Below are positions 52,755 through 61,838 of a stretch of DNA of 64,000 bases, piece after piece. The stretch covers positions 209,144 to 273,143 of the forward strand of contig NZ_LMRS01000056.1 of the NCBI RefSeq assembly GCF_001426195.1. The letters run 5' to 3'. Positions within the stretch are counted from its first letter, which is position 1. Every line of letters starts with the position of its first letter. This stretch comes from Sphingomonas sp. Leaf339 (GTDB lineage Bacteria; Pseudomonadota; Alphaproteobacteria; Sphingomonadales; Sphingomonadaceae). The translations under genes and the position numbers were made by a program. Below the pieces are notes generated by a model. It searched no databases, was not told the origin of the DNA, and saw only the letters and a program-made list of their open reading frames with translations.

Positions 52755-54227
52755 TCAGCGGCCGCCTGGCCTCACCGCCAGCAGGTTCGCCACCTGCCGC
52801 TTGAACGCCCGCAGATTCTCGCCCGACAAGCGCGCGACGCTGCTGAACGAGATCGAGCGCGGGTTGATCGACTGTCCGTTGCGCCACACTTCCCAGTGCA
52901 GATGCGGCCCCGTCGACATGCCCGTCGATCCAATATAGCCGATCACCTGCCCCTGCCGCACGCGCTCCCCGGGTCGCACCGCGATCCGGCTCATATGGCC
53001 GTACCCGCTGGCAAGGCCAGCAGCATGGTTCAGCTTCACGAAATTGCCATAGCCCGCATTCCGCCCAGCGCTGGCGACGACACCGTCGATCGCCGCGAGG
53101 ATCGGCGCGCCATAAGGGGCAGCGATATCCAGCCCCTTGTGCATCCGCATGAAGCCCAGCAACGGATGCATCCGCATCCCGAAATTCGACGTCACGCGCC
53201 CCGCCACCGGCATCCCCATCGTGCCGCGCCGTTCGGCCTGCCCGGCGGCGTCGAACCACGCCGCATCGCGCTCGCCATTGCCCGTCCAGTGCAGCAGCCG
53301 GATCGCCTTGCGGCCCTGATCCAGCCCGGCGAACAACAGATCGCCCAGCTTCGTCTCACCCGTCGCGGCGCGATCCTGTTCGATCACCATGTCGAAACTG
53401 TCCGCTGCCTGCACGTCGCGGCCGATCGACAATCGCGTGGCCATCGCCTTGATATACGCCTCGACCGCCCGCGCCGGCACACCCGCCGCCCGCGCCGATC
53501 GATAGAGGCTCGATCCCACCAGCCCCTGGATGCGCAGCGGCGTGTGATCCACCGCGATCGGCTTGCGATCCAGCCGCAGCCCGTTGCCGTCACGCACCAC
53601 CGCCACCGCCAGATCGAAGCGCGCGCGCAGCGACAGTTGCTCCAACGGCCGCGGCATCGCCCGGCTGGCGCGTCGCCCCAGCGTCAGCGCGATGCGCGTC
53701 CCGGCGGGGATATCGGACAGCGATGCCGCCCCAACAACCAGCCGTGTCGCCTCGTCCGCCTGCGGCCGTCCGACCCCGGCGCGTTCTAGCGCCCGTTGAA
53801 AGGAGTCTCCTTGCCCCAGTGTGGCAGACAGATCGATCTGCGGCCGCTCGGGTGCCTCGGCGAGCGGACGGACCAGGTCGCTGTCCACCAGCCGCCGGCC
53901 GGTGCCGCTGCCCAGCGCCAGCGGCGCGATCGCCTGCGCGCGCGCCTGCTCCTGCTCGGCATCGTTCAGCCGGGCGGGGACGGACCCCACCAATGGCCGG
54001 TGAAATCCGGGCGACAATGCGATGGTCGCGGCACACAGCGCCGTGCAGGTCGCAAGCCCCCGCCACCAGTCGCGGCTGCCGATCCGCGCACCCAGATCGG
54101 GCACCCAGTCGATCGCCGCAGCGCGCGCACGCCAGTCGCTGGCGACGGGAACTGCCACTGCTCGGCCAAAACCACGCGCGCTGGTGCCGCCGGCGAATTC
54201 CAGACCCTGATCGGTTTTCAGATACAA
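52755..54227 (-). CDS. Membrane-anchored M23 (LytM) peptidoglycan endopeptidase (TTG start)
   Basis: 490 aa from TTG 54227 (MYLKTDQGLEFAGGT), the N-terminus I expect for this sphingomonad family; the frame continues to 54383 without support. One transmembrane segment at about 60-78 (LATCTALCAATIALS). An Opa/SPOR-like or G5-like middle region follows. The LytM domain at about 355-460 shows GRVTSNFGMRMHPLLGFMRM, the metal-binding HKGLDIAAPYG, and GPHLHWEVW. Cleaves cross-links in the cell wall; all metal ligands appear intact. Confidence 0.88.
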   Translation of the reverse strand: MYLKTDQGLEFAGGTSARGFGRAVAVPVASDWRARAAAIDWVPDLGARIGSRDWWRGLATCTALCAATIALSPGFHRPLVGSVPARLNDAEQEQARAQAIAPLALGSGTGRRLVDSDLVRPLAEAPERPQIDLSATLGQGDSFQRALERAGVGRPQADEATRLVVGAASLSDIPAGTRIALTLGRRASRAMPRPLEQLSLRARFDLAVAVVRDGNGLRLDRKPIAVDHTPLRIQGLVGSSLYRSARAAGVPARAVEAYIKAMATRLSIGRDVQAADSFDMVIEQDRAATGETKLGDLLFAGLDQGRKAIRLLHWTGNGERDAAWFDAAGQAERRGTMGMPVAGRVTSNFGMRMHPLLGFMRMHKGLDIAAPYGAPILAAIDGVVASAGRNAGYGNFVKLNHAAGLASGYGHMSRIAVRPGERVRQGQVIGYIGSTGMSTGPHLHWEVWRNGQSINPRSISFSSVARLSGENLRAFKRQVANLLAVRPGGR

Positions 54228-54425
54228 CGGGCGACACTCTCGACACGGATGATATCGCCGTTCCCCCCGGCGTCGGTCGTCAGGATTGTGCACGCGACTT
54301 GCTAAAGTCAAATTAACCCGCCGGCCGATGCCGCCTGGCTGCGACGGGCGGTGGCACCCTCGCGCCGACCCGCATTCGGACACGGAACCGTCGATAACCC
54401 GTTGCGCAACAACGCGAGAGCCCCG

Positions 54426-56909
54426 ATGTTACCGGCCATGACCAGCCGCGTCTCCGGCGTGACCGCCGTTCTCGGCCCGACCAACACGGGCAAGACGCAC
54501 CTCGCGATCGAGCGGATGACCGCGCATTCCAGCGGCATCATCGGCTTCCCGCTGCGCCTGCTGGCGCGCGAGGTCTACGACCGCGTCGTCGCGATCAAGG
54601 GCGCGGCCAGCGTCGCGCTGGTGACCGGCGAGGAGAAGATCGTGCCGCCCCAGGCGCGCTGGTTCCTCTGCACCGCCGAATCGATGCCCGCCGATCACGA
54701 CGCCGCCTTCGTCGCGCTGGACGAGGCGCAACTGGGCGCTGATCGCGAGCGCGGCCATGTCTTTACCGACCGCCTGCTCCGGATGCGCGGGCGCGAAGAG
54801 ACGATGATCCTCGGCTCCGAGGCATTGCGCCCGATGGTGAAAGCGCTGGTCCCCGATGCCGAAATCGTCGGCCGCCCGCGCTTCTCGACGCTCAGCTATG
54901 CCGGCGCGAAGAAGATCAGCCGCCTACCCAAACGCTCCGCCATCGTCGCGTTCAGTGCGGAGGAGGTGTACGCGGTCGCCGAGATGCTGCGCCGGTTGCG
55001 CGGCGGTGCGGCGGTGGTGATGGGCGCGCTGTCCCCCCGCACCCGTAACGCGCAGGTCGCGATGTTCCAGGCGGGCGAGGTCGATTACCTCGTCGCCACC
55101 GACGCGATCGGCATGGGCCTGAACATGGATGTCGCCCATGTCGCCTTCGCCTCGCTCAACAAATTCGATGGCCAGCGCCAGCGTCGCCTGACGGTGGCGG
55201 AAATGGCGCAGATCGCCGGCCGCGCCGGCCGCCACCAGCGCGATGGCACGTTCGGCGCGCTGGTCGACGAAGGCCCCGGCGCGTTCCTGCCCGAAGAGGT
55301 CTTCGCGATCGAGGAACACCGCTTTCCCCGTCTCGAAAACCTCTATTGGCGCGATGGCAGTCCCGACACCGGCAGCGTCGACGCGCTGATCGCCGGTCTG
55401 GAACGCCCACCACCGCCCGGCGTGCTGCGCGCGCCCCCCGCCTCGACCGATCTGCTGGTACTGAAGCGTCTGGCCGACGAGCCGTGGGTCCGCGACCGTA
55501 CCCGCCATCCATCGATGGTCAGGCGGCTGTGGGCGGCGTGCGGGATCCCCGATTTCCGCAAGCTCGGCCTTGACCCACACACCCGCTTCGTCGAGCGCGT
55601 ATTCAAACACCTGACCGAGGGTCGCGGCCACATCCCGCACCAATGGTTCGCGGACGAGATCGCCCGGCTCGACACCATCGCCGGCGATGTCGAGACGCTG
55701 GCCGGTCGCCTCGCCGCGATCCGCAGTTGGGCGTATATCGCGCAGCGCCCCGACTGGCTGGCCGACCCCGCCGAATGGGCCGGCCGCACCGCCGCGATCG
55801 AGGAACGCCTGTCCGACGGCCTCCACGCCAGCCTGACGCAGCGGTTCGTCGACAAGCGCACCACCGCGCTGATCCGCCAGATCGGGGCCGATGCCGGCGC
55901 GCTGCCCGTCGTCGTCGGGCCTGAGGGCGAGGTGACGGTGGAGGACCACCCGATCGGTCGCCTCGACGGCTTCCGTTTCACCGTCGAACCCGGCGCCCGC
56001 GCCAGCTACAAGCGTATGCTGCTCGCCGCCGCCGAAAAGCGGCTCGGCGCCGAACGCGGCCGCCGCGCCGCCGCGCTGGCCGACGCGCCCGACACCGCGT
56101 TCGCGCTGGCGGCGGGCGAGGTATTGTGGACCGGCCACCGCGTCGCGACCCTCGCGGCCGGTCGATCGCTCGCCCGGCCGCGACTGGTGCTCGACCACGA
56201 GCTCGATTCGCTCGATCGCGCTGCGCGCGACCGGATCGCTGACCGGCTGGCGCGCTGGTTCGCCGACACCGCTCGCCGCCGCGTGCCGGCGCTCGTCGCG
56301 CTGGCCGATGCCGCCCGCGATCCCGCCGCTACGTCCGCGTTTCGCGTGGTCGCGGCGGCGGTCGAGTCGGCCGGCGGCATCGTGCCACGCCTGCCGCTCA
56401 GACTGTCGCTCGACGCGTTGGCACCAGAGGAGCGGCGGCGATTGCGCGGGTTCGGCCTCGTCGTCGGCGCGCTCGACCTGTTCGACCCGCGCCTGCTGAA
56501 ACCCGCCGCCGCCGAATGGCGCCGCGCGTTGCTGGCGGTTCGCGAAACTCCGCCAGATATGGCGGTCGCCGGCGCCACCGTCCTCCTACGCGACGCACCG
56601 GGCGCGAGTGTCGCCGCCGGTTTCCGTCCGCTCGGCGCACAGGCGGTGCGCGTCGATCTGGTCGAACGCATCGCCCGCGCCGCGCACGATGCCCGCGCCG
56701 GCCGCAAGCCGTTTATGCCCGACCCTGCGCTTGCCACCTCGATCGGGCTGGAACCGGGTACGCTCGCGCGGCTGATGACCGAACTCGGCTTCCGTCCCGC
56801 GAACGACGCCTGGGTCTGGCGCGGCCGCCCGCCCGCCCGACGCGCGGTCGTCGTGCCAGCGAGCGAAAATGCGTTCGCCGGTCTGGCGGGACTGTTCGGC
56901 CATGGCTGA
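54426..56909 (+). CDS. Suv3-like RNA/DNA helicase
   Basis: 827 aa from ATG 54426; MTSRVSG at 54438 is an alternative. Superfamily 2 helicase close to mitochondrial SUPV3L1: Walker A VLGPTNTGKTHLAIERM, Walker B-type FVALDEAQLGADRERGH (DEAQ box), KFDGQRQRRLTVAEMAQIAG and motif VI AGRAGRHQRDGTFGA. The long C-terminus (about 330-827) is Ala/Arg-rich and partly family-specific. In mitochondria Suv3 works with a nuclease in RNA decay; the bacterial role is less studied. Leads the operon with the S4 and fdxA genes. Confidence 0.88.
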   Translation: MLPAMTSRVSGVTAVLGPTNTGKTHLAIERMTAHSSGIIGFPLRLLAREVYDRVVAIKGAASVALVTGEEKIVPPQARWFLCTAESMPADHDAAFVALDEAQLGADRERGHVFTDRLLRMRGREETMILGSEALRPMVKALVPDAEIVGRPRFSTLSYAGAKKISRLPKRSAIVAFSAEEVYAVAEMLRRLRGGAAVVMGALSPRTRNAQVAMFQAGEVDYLVATDAIGMGLNMDVAHVAFASLNKFDGQRQRRLTVAEMAQIAGRAGRHQRDGTFGALVDEGPGAFLPEEVFAIEEHRFPRLENLYWRDGSPDTGSVDALIAGLERPPPPGVLRAPPASTDLLVLKRLADEPWVRDRTRHPSMVRRLWAACGIPDFRKLGLDPHTRFVERVFKHLTEGRGHIPHQWFADEIARLDTIAGDVETLAGRLAAIRSWAYIAQRPDWLADPAEWAGRTAAIEERLSDGLHASLTQRFVDKRTTALIRQIGADAGALPVVVGPEGEVTVEDHPIGRLDGFRFTVEPGARASYKRMLLAAAEKRLGAERGRRAAALADAPDTAFALAAGEVLWTGHRVATLAAGRSLARPRLVLDHELDSLDRAARDRIADRLARWFADTARRRVPALVALADAARDPAATSAFRVVAAAVESAGGIVPRLPLRLSLDALAPEERRRLRGFGLVVGALDLFDPRLLKPAAAEWRRALLAVRETPPDMAVAGATVLLRDAPGASVAAGFRPLGAQAVRVDLVERIARAAHDARAGRKPFMPDPALATSIGLEPGTLARLMTELGFRPANDAWVWRGRPPARRAVVVPASENAFAGLAGLFGHG

Positions 56910-57213
56910 CCTGCCGGGCGCCGCGACCATGCGCCTCGACCGCTTTCTGTGGTGGGCACGACTGGCCAAGACGCGTGAGGCGGCCAAGGCGATCGCCGGC
57001 GATGGACACCTCCGCCTGAACGGCCGCGCGATCGACCGCGCGCATGTCGGTGTCCGCATCGGCAACATCCTGACCTTCGCTACCCATGGCGGCCAGATCC
57101 GCGTCCTGCGCATCGAATCGCTGCCGCACCGGCGCGGCCCACCCGCCGAAGCCGGGGGGTGCTATATCGATCTGCAAGCTGCTAACGTCTCGCAGCAAGA
57201 TCAGCTTGATTGA
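56902..57213 (+). CDS. S4-domain RNA-binding protein (HslR/Hsp15-like)
   Basis: 103 aa; ATG 56902 overlaps the helicase stop by 8 bp. The S4 core is TMRLDRFLWWARLAKTREAA then IAGDGHLRLNGRAIDRAHVG and VRIGNILTF. In E. coli Hsp15 rescues blocked 50S subunits carrying nascent tRNA. The C-terminal 20 residues (LQAANVSQQDQLD) are polar. Helicase-S4-ferredoxin-CarD order is common in alphaproteobacteria. Confidence 0.9.
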   Translation: MADLPGAATMRLDRFLWWARLAKTREAAKAIAGDGHLRLNGRAIDRAHVGVRIGNILTFATHGGQIRVLRIESLPHRRGPPAEAGGCYIDLQAANVSQQDQLD

Positions 57214-57237
57214 CGTCTATCGCCATGCGGCATAGCA
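57210..57237 (+). promoter_or_regulatory. Candidate promoter of fdxA
   Basis: TTGACG (57210-57215), 16-bp spacer, ATAGCA (57232-57237). It overlaps the end of the S4 gene and lies 28 bp before the ATG of fdxA. The -35 is good and the -10 only fair. Confidence 0.35.
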
Positions 57238-57264
57238 GCGCCGCGTTATGTTCCGGAGCTTCCC

Positions 57265-57606
57265 ATGACCTACGTCGTCACCGACGCGTGCATCCGCTGC
57301 AAGTATATGGATTGCGTCGAGGTATGTCCCGTGGACTGCTTCTACGAGGGCGAGAACATGCTCGTCATCAATCCGTCCGAATGCATCGACTGCGGCGTGT
57401 GCGAACCGGAATGCCCGGCCGAGGCGATCCTGCCCGATACCGAGAACGGGCTGGAGAAGTGGCTGGAGCTGAACACCACCTTCTCGGCGCAATGGCCCAA
57501 CGTCACCCGCAACGCGCAGCAGACGCCGCCCGACGCCGATGAGTTCAAGGGCGTCGAGGGCAAGTTCGACAAATATTTCAATCCGGAACCCGGCGCCGGC
57601 GACTGA
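57265..57606 (+). CDS. fdxA: Seven-iron ferredoxin FdxA
   Basis: 113 aa, usual length. Carries a [3Fe-4S] and a [4Fe-4S] cluster. Cysteines at 9, 12, 17 and 21 ([13 protein letters not shown]), 25, then [11 protein letters not shown] (40, 43, 46, 50). The long C-terminal extension [16 protein letters not shown] is typical of FdxA from proteobacteria. Electron-transfer partner not adjacent; conserved neighbour of carD. Confidence 0.95.
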   Translation: MTYVVTDACIRCKYMDCVEVCPVDCFYEGENMLVINPSECIDCGVCEPECPAEAILPDTENGLEKWLELNTTFSAQWPNVTRNAQQTPPDADEFKGVEGKFDKYFNPEPGAGD

Positions 57607-57613
57607 CCGGCCG

Positions 57614-58630
57614 ATGACCGCCGCGCTCGACCGACGCACGCTGATCGCCGGTATCGGGGTCGGCGTCATGGCCGGGCTGGCGGCACCGGCGCTCGCCCGA
57701 TTCGACCGGTTCCCCGCACCGACGCGCGAACTGATGGTCCCCGTCACCGGTGGCCGTGTCTATGTCCGCATCAACGGCGACCTCGCCGGTCCGCAAATGC
57801 CCGTCGTCTTCGTCCATGGTGGACCGGGTGGCACGCATGACGGCTATCTGGATGCGCTGGCGCTCGCCGACCCCCGCCAGGGTCCGCACCGCGCCGTCGT
57901 CCTGTACGACCAGCTCGACAGCGGCCGGTCGGACCGGCCCGACGATCCCGCCAACTGGACCGTCGCCCGCTTCACTGATGAGCTGGAAGCGATCCGCACC
58001 GCGCTCGGCATCCCCCGCTGGCACGTCTGCGGGCATAGCTGGGGCGGCACGGTCGCGCTGGAATATGGCGCGCGGCGACCGGCGGCACTGGCAGGACTGG
58101 TGCTGGCCAGCCCGTTGATCTCGACCCGTAGCTGGATCGCCGATGCCGATATCCTGCGCACCCGTCTGCCCGCCGCGGTGCAGAAGACGCTGATCGCCTG
58201 CGATTCACCCACGCCCCCGGCCGAGACCGCCTGCTCTGCCGCAACCGGCGCCTTCTATCGCCAGTTCAACGGCCGCGAACCGCCCAGCTCGGCGACGCTG
58301 GCCGCCCGTCAGTCACGCCAGGGCGGCGGCTTCAACCCATTACTCTACCGGACGATGTGGGGCGCTAGCGAGTTCGTCGCGACGGGCACGCTGAAGGACT
58401 ATGACGGCGAACCGCTACTCGCCCGGCTGGACGGCCCCGGCACGCTGTTCATCGTCGGCCAGTATGACGAGGCGCGGCCCGACACGGCCGAAGCATTCGC
58501 GATGCGGGTTCCGGGCGCCGAATTCGCGGTGGTGCCGGGGGCATCGCACCATCTGTTCGGCGACCGGCCGGATGAAACGCTAGGCGTGCTCCGCCCTTGG
58601 CTGTCACGCCACGACCCACGCAGAGCGTAA
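57614..58630 (+). CDS. Tat-exported alpha/beta hydrolase of the proline iminopeptidase family
   Basis: 338 aa. Twin-arginine signal DRRTLIAGIGVGVMAGL. Alpha/beta-hydrolase S33 family: oxyanion HGGPGG at 68-73, YDQLDSGRSDRPDD, nucleophile Ser142 in VCGHSWGGTVALEYG, the Asp region IVGQYDEARPDTAE and His in GASHHLFGDRP. The HGGPGG plus YDQLDSGRS pattern is typical of proline iminopeptidases; export to the periplasm sets this one apart. It starts 8 bp after fdxA. Confidence 0.87.
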   Translation: MTAALDRRTLIAGIGVGVMAGLAAPALARFDRFPAPTRELMVPVTGGRVYVRINGDLAGPQMPVVFVHGGPGGTHDGYLDALALADPRQGPHRAVVLYDQLDSGRSDRPDDPANWTVARFTDELEAIRTALGIPRWHVCGHSWGGTVALEYGARRPAALAGLVLASPLISTRSWIADADILRTRLPAAVQKTLIACDSPTPPAETACSAATGAFYRQFNGREPPSSATLAARQSRQGGGFNPLLYRTMWGASEFVATGTLKDYDGEPLLARLDGPGTLFIVGQYDEARPDTAEAFAMRVPGAEFAVVPGASHHLFGDRPDETLGVLRPWLSRHDPRRA

Positions 58631-58699
58631 CGGCCACGCAAAATCCGCCGCCGGTCGCGTTACACGATTCCTGTCGCTGGTAATTTTCTTACAGACATG

Positions 58700-58728
58700 T
58701 TAAACTGCGTCATCGGGTGCGGTATAAA
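58700..58728 (+). promoter_or_regulatory. Candidate promoter of carD
   Basis: TTAAAC (58700-58705), exact 17-bp spacer, TATAAA (58723-58728). The -10 lies in a small dyad, GCGGTA-TAAAT-TACCGC (58719-58735). This is the most AT-rich part of the 208-bp gap and the -10 is about 110 bp before the ATG, implying a leader. Confidence 0.5.
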
Positions 58729-58838
58729 TTACCGCCCGCCTGGAGACGTTCGATCCATCATTCCCGTCCGGTTCGTGTGCGACACCCCCGCCGCCACACA
58801 CCCGCCTGCGGAATCTGATCCAGAAAGGCCCTTTGCAA

Positions 58839-59372
58839 ATGGCTGTCAAGGCACTGTCCTTCGATGTCGGTGATTATGTCGTGTACCCAAAGCACGGCGT
58901 CGGCCGCGTGATCGAGCTGCAACGCTCCGAAATCGCTGGCATGACGCTGGAACTCTATGTGCTGCGCTTCGAGAAGGAGCGGATGACGCTTCGTGTGCCG
59001 ACCAACAAGGCCGAAAGCGTGGGCATGCGCAAACTGTCGTCCGACAAGACGATGCAGGAGGCGATGGACACGCTGAAGGGCAAGCCCAAGGTCAAGCGGA
59101 CCATGTGGTCGCGCCGTGCACAGGAATATGAGGCGAAGATCAATTCGGGCGACCTCGTGTCGATCGCCGAAGTGGTCCGCGACCTGTTCCGCGCCGACGA
59201 CCAGCCCGAGCAGAGCTATTCCGAGCGCCAGATCTTCGAAGCGGCGACCAGCCGCCTCGCCCGCGAACTCGCTGCGATGGAAGAGGTCGACGAGCCCAAG
59301 GCACAGGAGAAGATTCTCGAGATCCTCCGTGCCGCCGCCGCGATCTACAATAAAGATAAGCCGACCGCCTGA
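58839..59372 (+). CDS. carD: CarD/CdnL-type RNA polymerase-binding regulator
   Basis: 177 aa from ATG 58839. The N-terminal Tudor-like RNAP-interaction domain reads SFDVGDYVVYPKHGVGRVIE. The DNA-binding helical domain contains LRVPTNKAESVGMRKLSSDK, MWSRRAQEYEAKINSGDLVS and SERQIFEAATSRLARELA. It stabilises the open promoter complex, especially at rRNA genes, and is linked to starvation responses in other alphaproteobacteria. Monocistronic with promoter and terminator. Confidence 0.95.
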   Translation: MAVKALSFDVGDYVVYPKHGVGRVIELQRSEIAGMTLELYVLRFEKERMTLRVPTNKAESVGMRKLSSDKTMQEAMDTLKGKPKVKRTMWSRRAQEYEAKINSGDLVSIAEVVRDLFRADDQPEQSYSERQIFEAATSRLARELAAMEEVDEPKAQEKILEILRAAAAIYNKDKPTA

Positions 59373-59399
59373 CGGGCGTCGATCGGCAGTTCGATATGG

Positions 59400-59434
59400 A
59401 AGGGCGGTCCGGTGACGGGCCGCCCTTTCTCGTT
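59400..59434 (+). terminator. Terminator of carD
   Basis: AAGGGCGG (59400-59407) pairs with CCGCCCTT (59420-59427); the loop is 12 nt; TTTCTCGTTT follows. Located 28 bp past the carD stop. Confidence 0.75.
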
Positions 59435-59448
59435 TGCACTCCTAACTG

Positions 59449-59474
59449 TTGTGTATTAACACACCAATACACAA
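59449..59474. promoter_or_regulatory. Operator-like dyad before the first DUF2807 gene
   Basis: TTGTGTATT-AACACACC-AATACACAA: 9-bp perfect arms. An overlapping smaller dyad TGTGT-ATTA-ACACA lies at 59450-59463. The dyad ends 15 bp before the ATG and runs into the ribosome site AAAGGGGAG, so a bound regulator would block transcription or initiation. GntR/YtrA-type regulators use GTGTA...TACAC sites, which makes that group a candidate. Confidence 0.55.
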
Positions 59475-59488
59475 AGGGGAGATGCCTC

Positions 59489-60220
59489 ATGATCCGCTCA
59501 CGCCACCTGTCCGTTCTGCTCGCCCTAGTCGCCATCCCGGTTGCCGCTTGTTCGATGGGCCGGTCCGACGATGACGGCATCGCCGCATCGGGAACGGGAT
59601 CGGAGCGCAGCTATGCCGTCACCGATTTCACCAGCATCGGCCTCGGTGCGGGTGGCGATGTCGAGGTTCGCGTCGGTCCCGACTATTCGGTCAAGGCCAT
59701 CGGCACCCCCGCCGCGCTCGACAAGATCAAGATCGAACGCGACGGCACCTCACTTAAGCTGTCGCGTCGCAAGGGCTTCAATTGGGGCAGCAGCGACAAG
59801 ATCCGCTTCCTCATCACCATGCCCCGTATCACCGGTGCCGACATCGGCGGGTCTGGCACGATCGTCGTCGACCGGGTCGAAGGTTCGTCGTTCAATGGTA
59901 ATATCGGTGGCTCCGGCCGGCTCGATATTCGCGGGCTGAAGGTGGACAAGGCCGAATTCGCGATCGGCGGATCGGGCGATATCGCCGCCGCCGGCACCGC
60001 CCGGTCGCTCGAGATTTCGATCGGCGGATCGGGCAAGGTCCGCGCCCAGCCGCTGCGCGCCGACACCGCCGAGGTGACGATCGCCGGCGCCGGCGACGTG
60101 CAGGCGACGGTGCTGCGCAACGCCGACGTGACGATCATGGGGTCGGGCGACGTCACCATCACCGGCGGCGCGAAATGCTCGGTTACGAAGATGGGCGCCG
60201 GCAAGGTGCATTGCGGCTGA
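59489..60220 (+). CDS. DUF2807 (head GIN domain) lipoprotein
   Basis: 243 aa from ATG 59489. Signal peptide with lipobox PVAAC (Cys20-21 region, VAIPVAACSMG). The beta-helical GIN domain has repeated Gly-Ser-Gly turns: GADIGGSGTIVVDRVEG, NGNIGGSGRLDIRG, FAIGGSGDIAAAG, ISIGGSGKVRAQP, VTIMGSGDVTITGGA. The family is widespread, function unknown, often in envelope-stress gene neighbourhoods. First of two tandem members. Confidence 0.88.
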   Translation: MIRSRHLSVLLALVAIPVAACSMGRSDDDGIAASGTGSERSYAVTDFTSIGLGAGGDVEVRVGPDYSVKAIGTPAALDKIKIERDGTSLKLSRRKGFNWGSSDKIRFLITMPRITGADIGGSGTIVVDRVEGSSFNGNIGGSGRLDIRGLKVDKAEFAIGGSGDIAAAGTARSLEISIGGSGKVRAQPLRADTAEVTIAGAGDVQATVLRNADVTIMGSGDVTITGGAKCSVTKMGAGKVHCG

Positions 60221-60298
60221 TCCGCCGCCGCACCGTCACCCTATGACGGGCTCACGGTGCGACTTGCGCCCGACGCGTTGCCGCGCGACAGTCCGCCG

Positions 60299-60997
60299 AT
60301 GCGGGCCATCCTCCTCTTCGCGCTGATCGCCGCCCCTGCATTCGGTGCGGAGCGGACGGTCGGCATCGGCAGCTTCGACCGGTTGCGGGTCGATGGACCG
60401 ATCGAGGTTCGCGTCACGACCGGCGCGTCCCCCGCCGCCCGCATCACCGGCGGTCGTGACGCAATAGAGGCGATCGACGTGCGGCTCGACGGCCGCACCC
60501 TCGTCATCCGCCCCGCCGCCACCAGCGCCTGGGGAGAGCGCCCGCACGGTTCTATCGATCGAGAGCCACTCACGGTATCGCTCGGCACCCCGTCCCTCGC
60601 CGCAATCTCGTCGGTGGCCGGCGCCCGCATCACCGCCACCGCCGCCAAGGGCGACCGCATCGACCTGTCCGTCACCGGCGCCGGTGCCGTGGCGGTCGAT
60701 CAGGCGACCGGGACCGACCTAAACGCGACGATCGTCGGTGCCGGCACCATTACCGTCGCCGGCCGCACCACCCGCGCGCGACTCGTCGCCAACGGCCCGG
60801 CAACACTGGACGCGGCCAAGCTGGAGGCAGGCGACCTGATCGTCCTGCTCGACGGCACCGGCAGCATCGCCGGCCACGCCCGTTACACAGCGCAGATATC
60901 GAACACCGGCGTCGGCAGCGTCACCGTGACCGGCAACGGCAAATGCACCATCCGTCGCGGCAACGGTGGCCCCGTTACCTGTGGAACAGGCAATTAA
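60299..60997 (+). CDS. Second DUF2807 (GIN domain) secreted protein
   Basis: 232 aa from ATG 60299; signal peptide MRAILLFALIAAPAFGA without a lipobox. Same beta-helical family: GSFDRLRVDGPIEVRVTTG, SVTGAGAVAVDQATG, TIVGAGTITVAGRTT, NTGVGSVTVTGNGKC. It diverges in turn residues (GAG in place of GSG) from the upstream paralogue 78 bp away. Ends with a 4-bp overlap of the convergent MpaB-type gene. Confidence 0.85.
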   Translation: MRAILLFALIAAPAFGAERTVGIGSFDRLRVDGPIEVRVTTGASPAARITGGRDAIEAIDVRLDGRTLVIRPAATSAWGERPHGSIDREPLTVSLGTPSLAAISSVAGARITATAAKGDRIDLSVTGAGAVAVDQATGTDLNATIVGAGTITVAGRTTRARLVANGPATLDAAKLEAGDLIVLLDGTGSIAGHARYTAQISNTGVGSVTVTGNGKCTIRRGNGGPVTCGTGN

Positions 60998-61812
60998 CGC
61001 AGCGCCCAGCGCATCAGCCGGCCCACCCCCATCGCCCCCAGCCGGATAGCCGGCTTGCCCGCCACCGGCACATCTAAACCATGCAGCGTCGCCGCCCAGC
61101 GCGGCATCAGGTCGACGCCCGCCTGCATCATTACCACATTGACGGGCGCGTTCAGCAAACTGGGCGACGGCTGCCGCAATAACCGCCGCGCCATCTCGCG
61201 CGTGCGATCATCGACGCGCAGCGCCGGCCGCATCGCCGTCAGGTACGTGGTCAGCGCCGCCCGCGTTGCCGGCACGTCCACCGCGCCCAGCCGCCGCGCG
61301 ACCTCGCCCATCTCAGCGACATAGGCGTTCTGTCGCGCGACCGGCATCGCCGGATCGCGATAGCGGAGATGCGCCCGCAGGAAGCTGTCGATCTCCGCCG
61401 CGTGGACCCAGGTCAGCAGGTCGGGATCGTTCGCCGAATAGGGCGTGCCGTCGGGCAGCGTCCCCGCCACCCGGTCATGGATCGATCGCACCCGGCCGAT
61501 CATCCGCTCCGCCGCCGCCGTGGACCCGAACGTGGTGGTGGAGATGAACTGCGCCGTCCGCTTCAGCCGCCCGGTCATGTCGCGGCGAAAATCGCTGTGG
61601 TCCAACACTCCCGCCAGCGCGGCGGGGTGCAGCATCTGTACCAGCAGCGAACAGACGCCGCCGATCATCATGCTGGTGAAGTCGCCATGCACCGCCCAGG
61701 TAGCCGATCCCGGCCCGAACAGCCCCGGATCGCCCGCCGGCCGCGACAGGTCCATCTCCCCGGACCCCACCAGCCCATGGACCCGTCCACCGATCGCCTG
61801 TCGTATATCCAT
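60994..61812 (-). CDS. Oxygenase MpaB/rubber-oxygenase family protein (DUF2236)
   Basis: 272 aa from ATG 61812. DUF2236 landmarks: WAVHGDFTSMMIGGVCSLLV, LHPAALAGVLDHSDFRRDMT, RVRSIHDRVAGTLPDGTPYS and LLTWVHAAEIDSFLRAHLRY. The conserved His residues of the family (in IHDRV and WVHA) fit haem b ligation known for latex-clearing and MpaB-type enzymes. Substrate unknown. No signal peptide is visible. Close upstream neighbour of dapF on the same strand (26 bp). Confidence 0.87.
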   Translation of the reverse strand: MDIRQAIGGRVHGLVGSGEMDLSRPAGDPGLFGPGSATWAVHGDFTSMMIGGVCSLLVQMLHPAALAGVLDHSDFRRDMTGRLKRTAQFISTTTFGSTAAAERMIGRVRSIHDRVAGTLPDGTPYSANDPDLLTWVHAAEIDSFLRAHLRYRDPAMPVARQNAYVAEMGEVARRLGAVDVPATRAALTTYLTAMRPALRVDDRTREMARRLLRQPSPSLLNAPVNVVMMQAGVDLMPRWAATLHGLDVPVAGKPAIRLGAMGVGRLMRWALR

Positions 61813-61838
61813 CAAACAGTTATGGGGCGTCCGACCCG

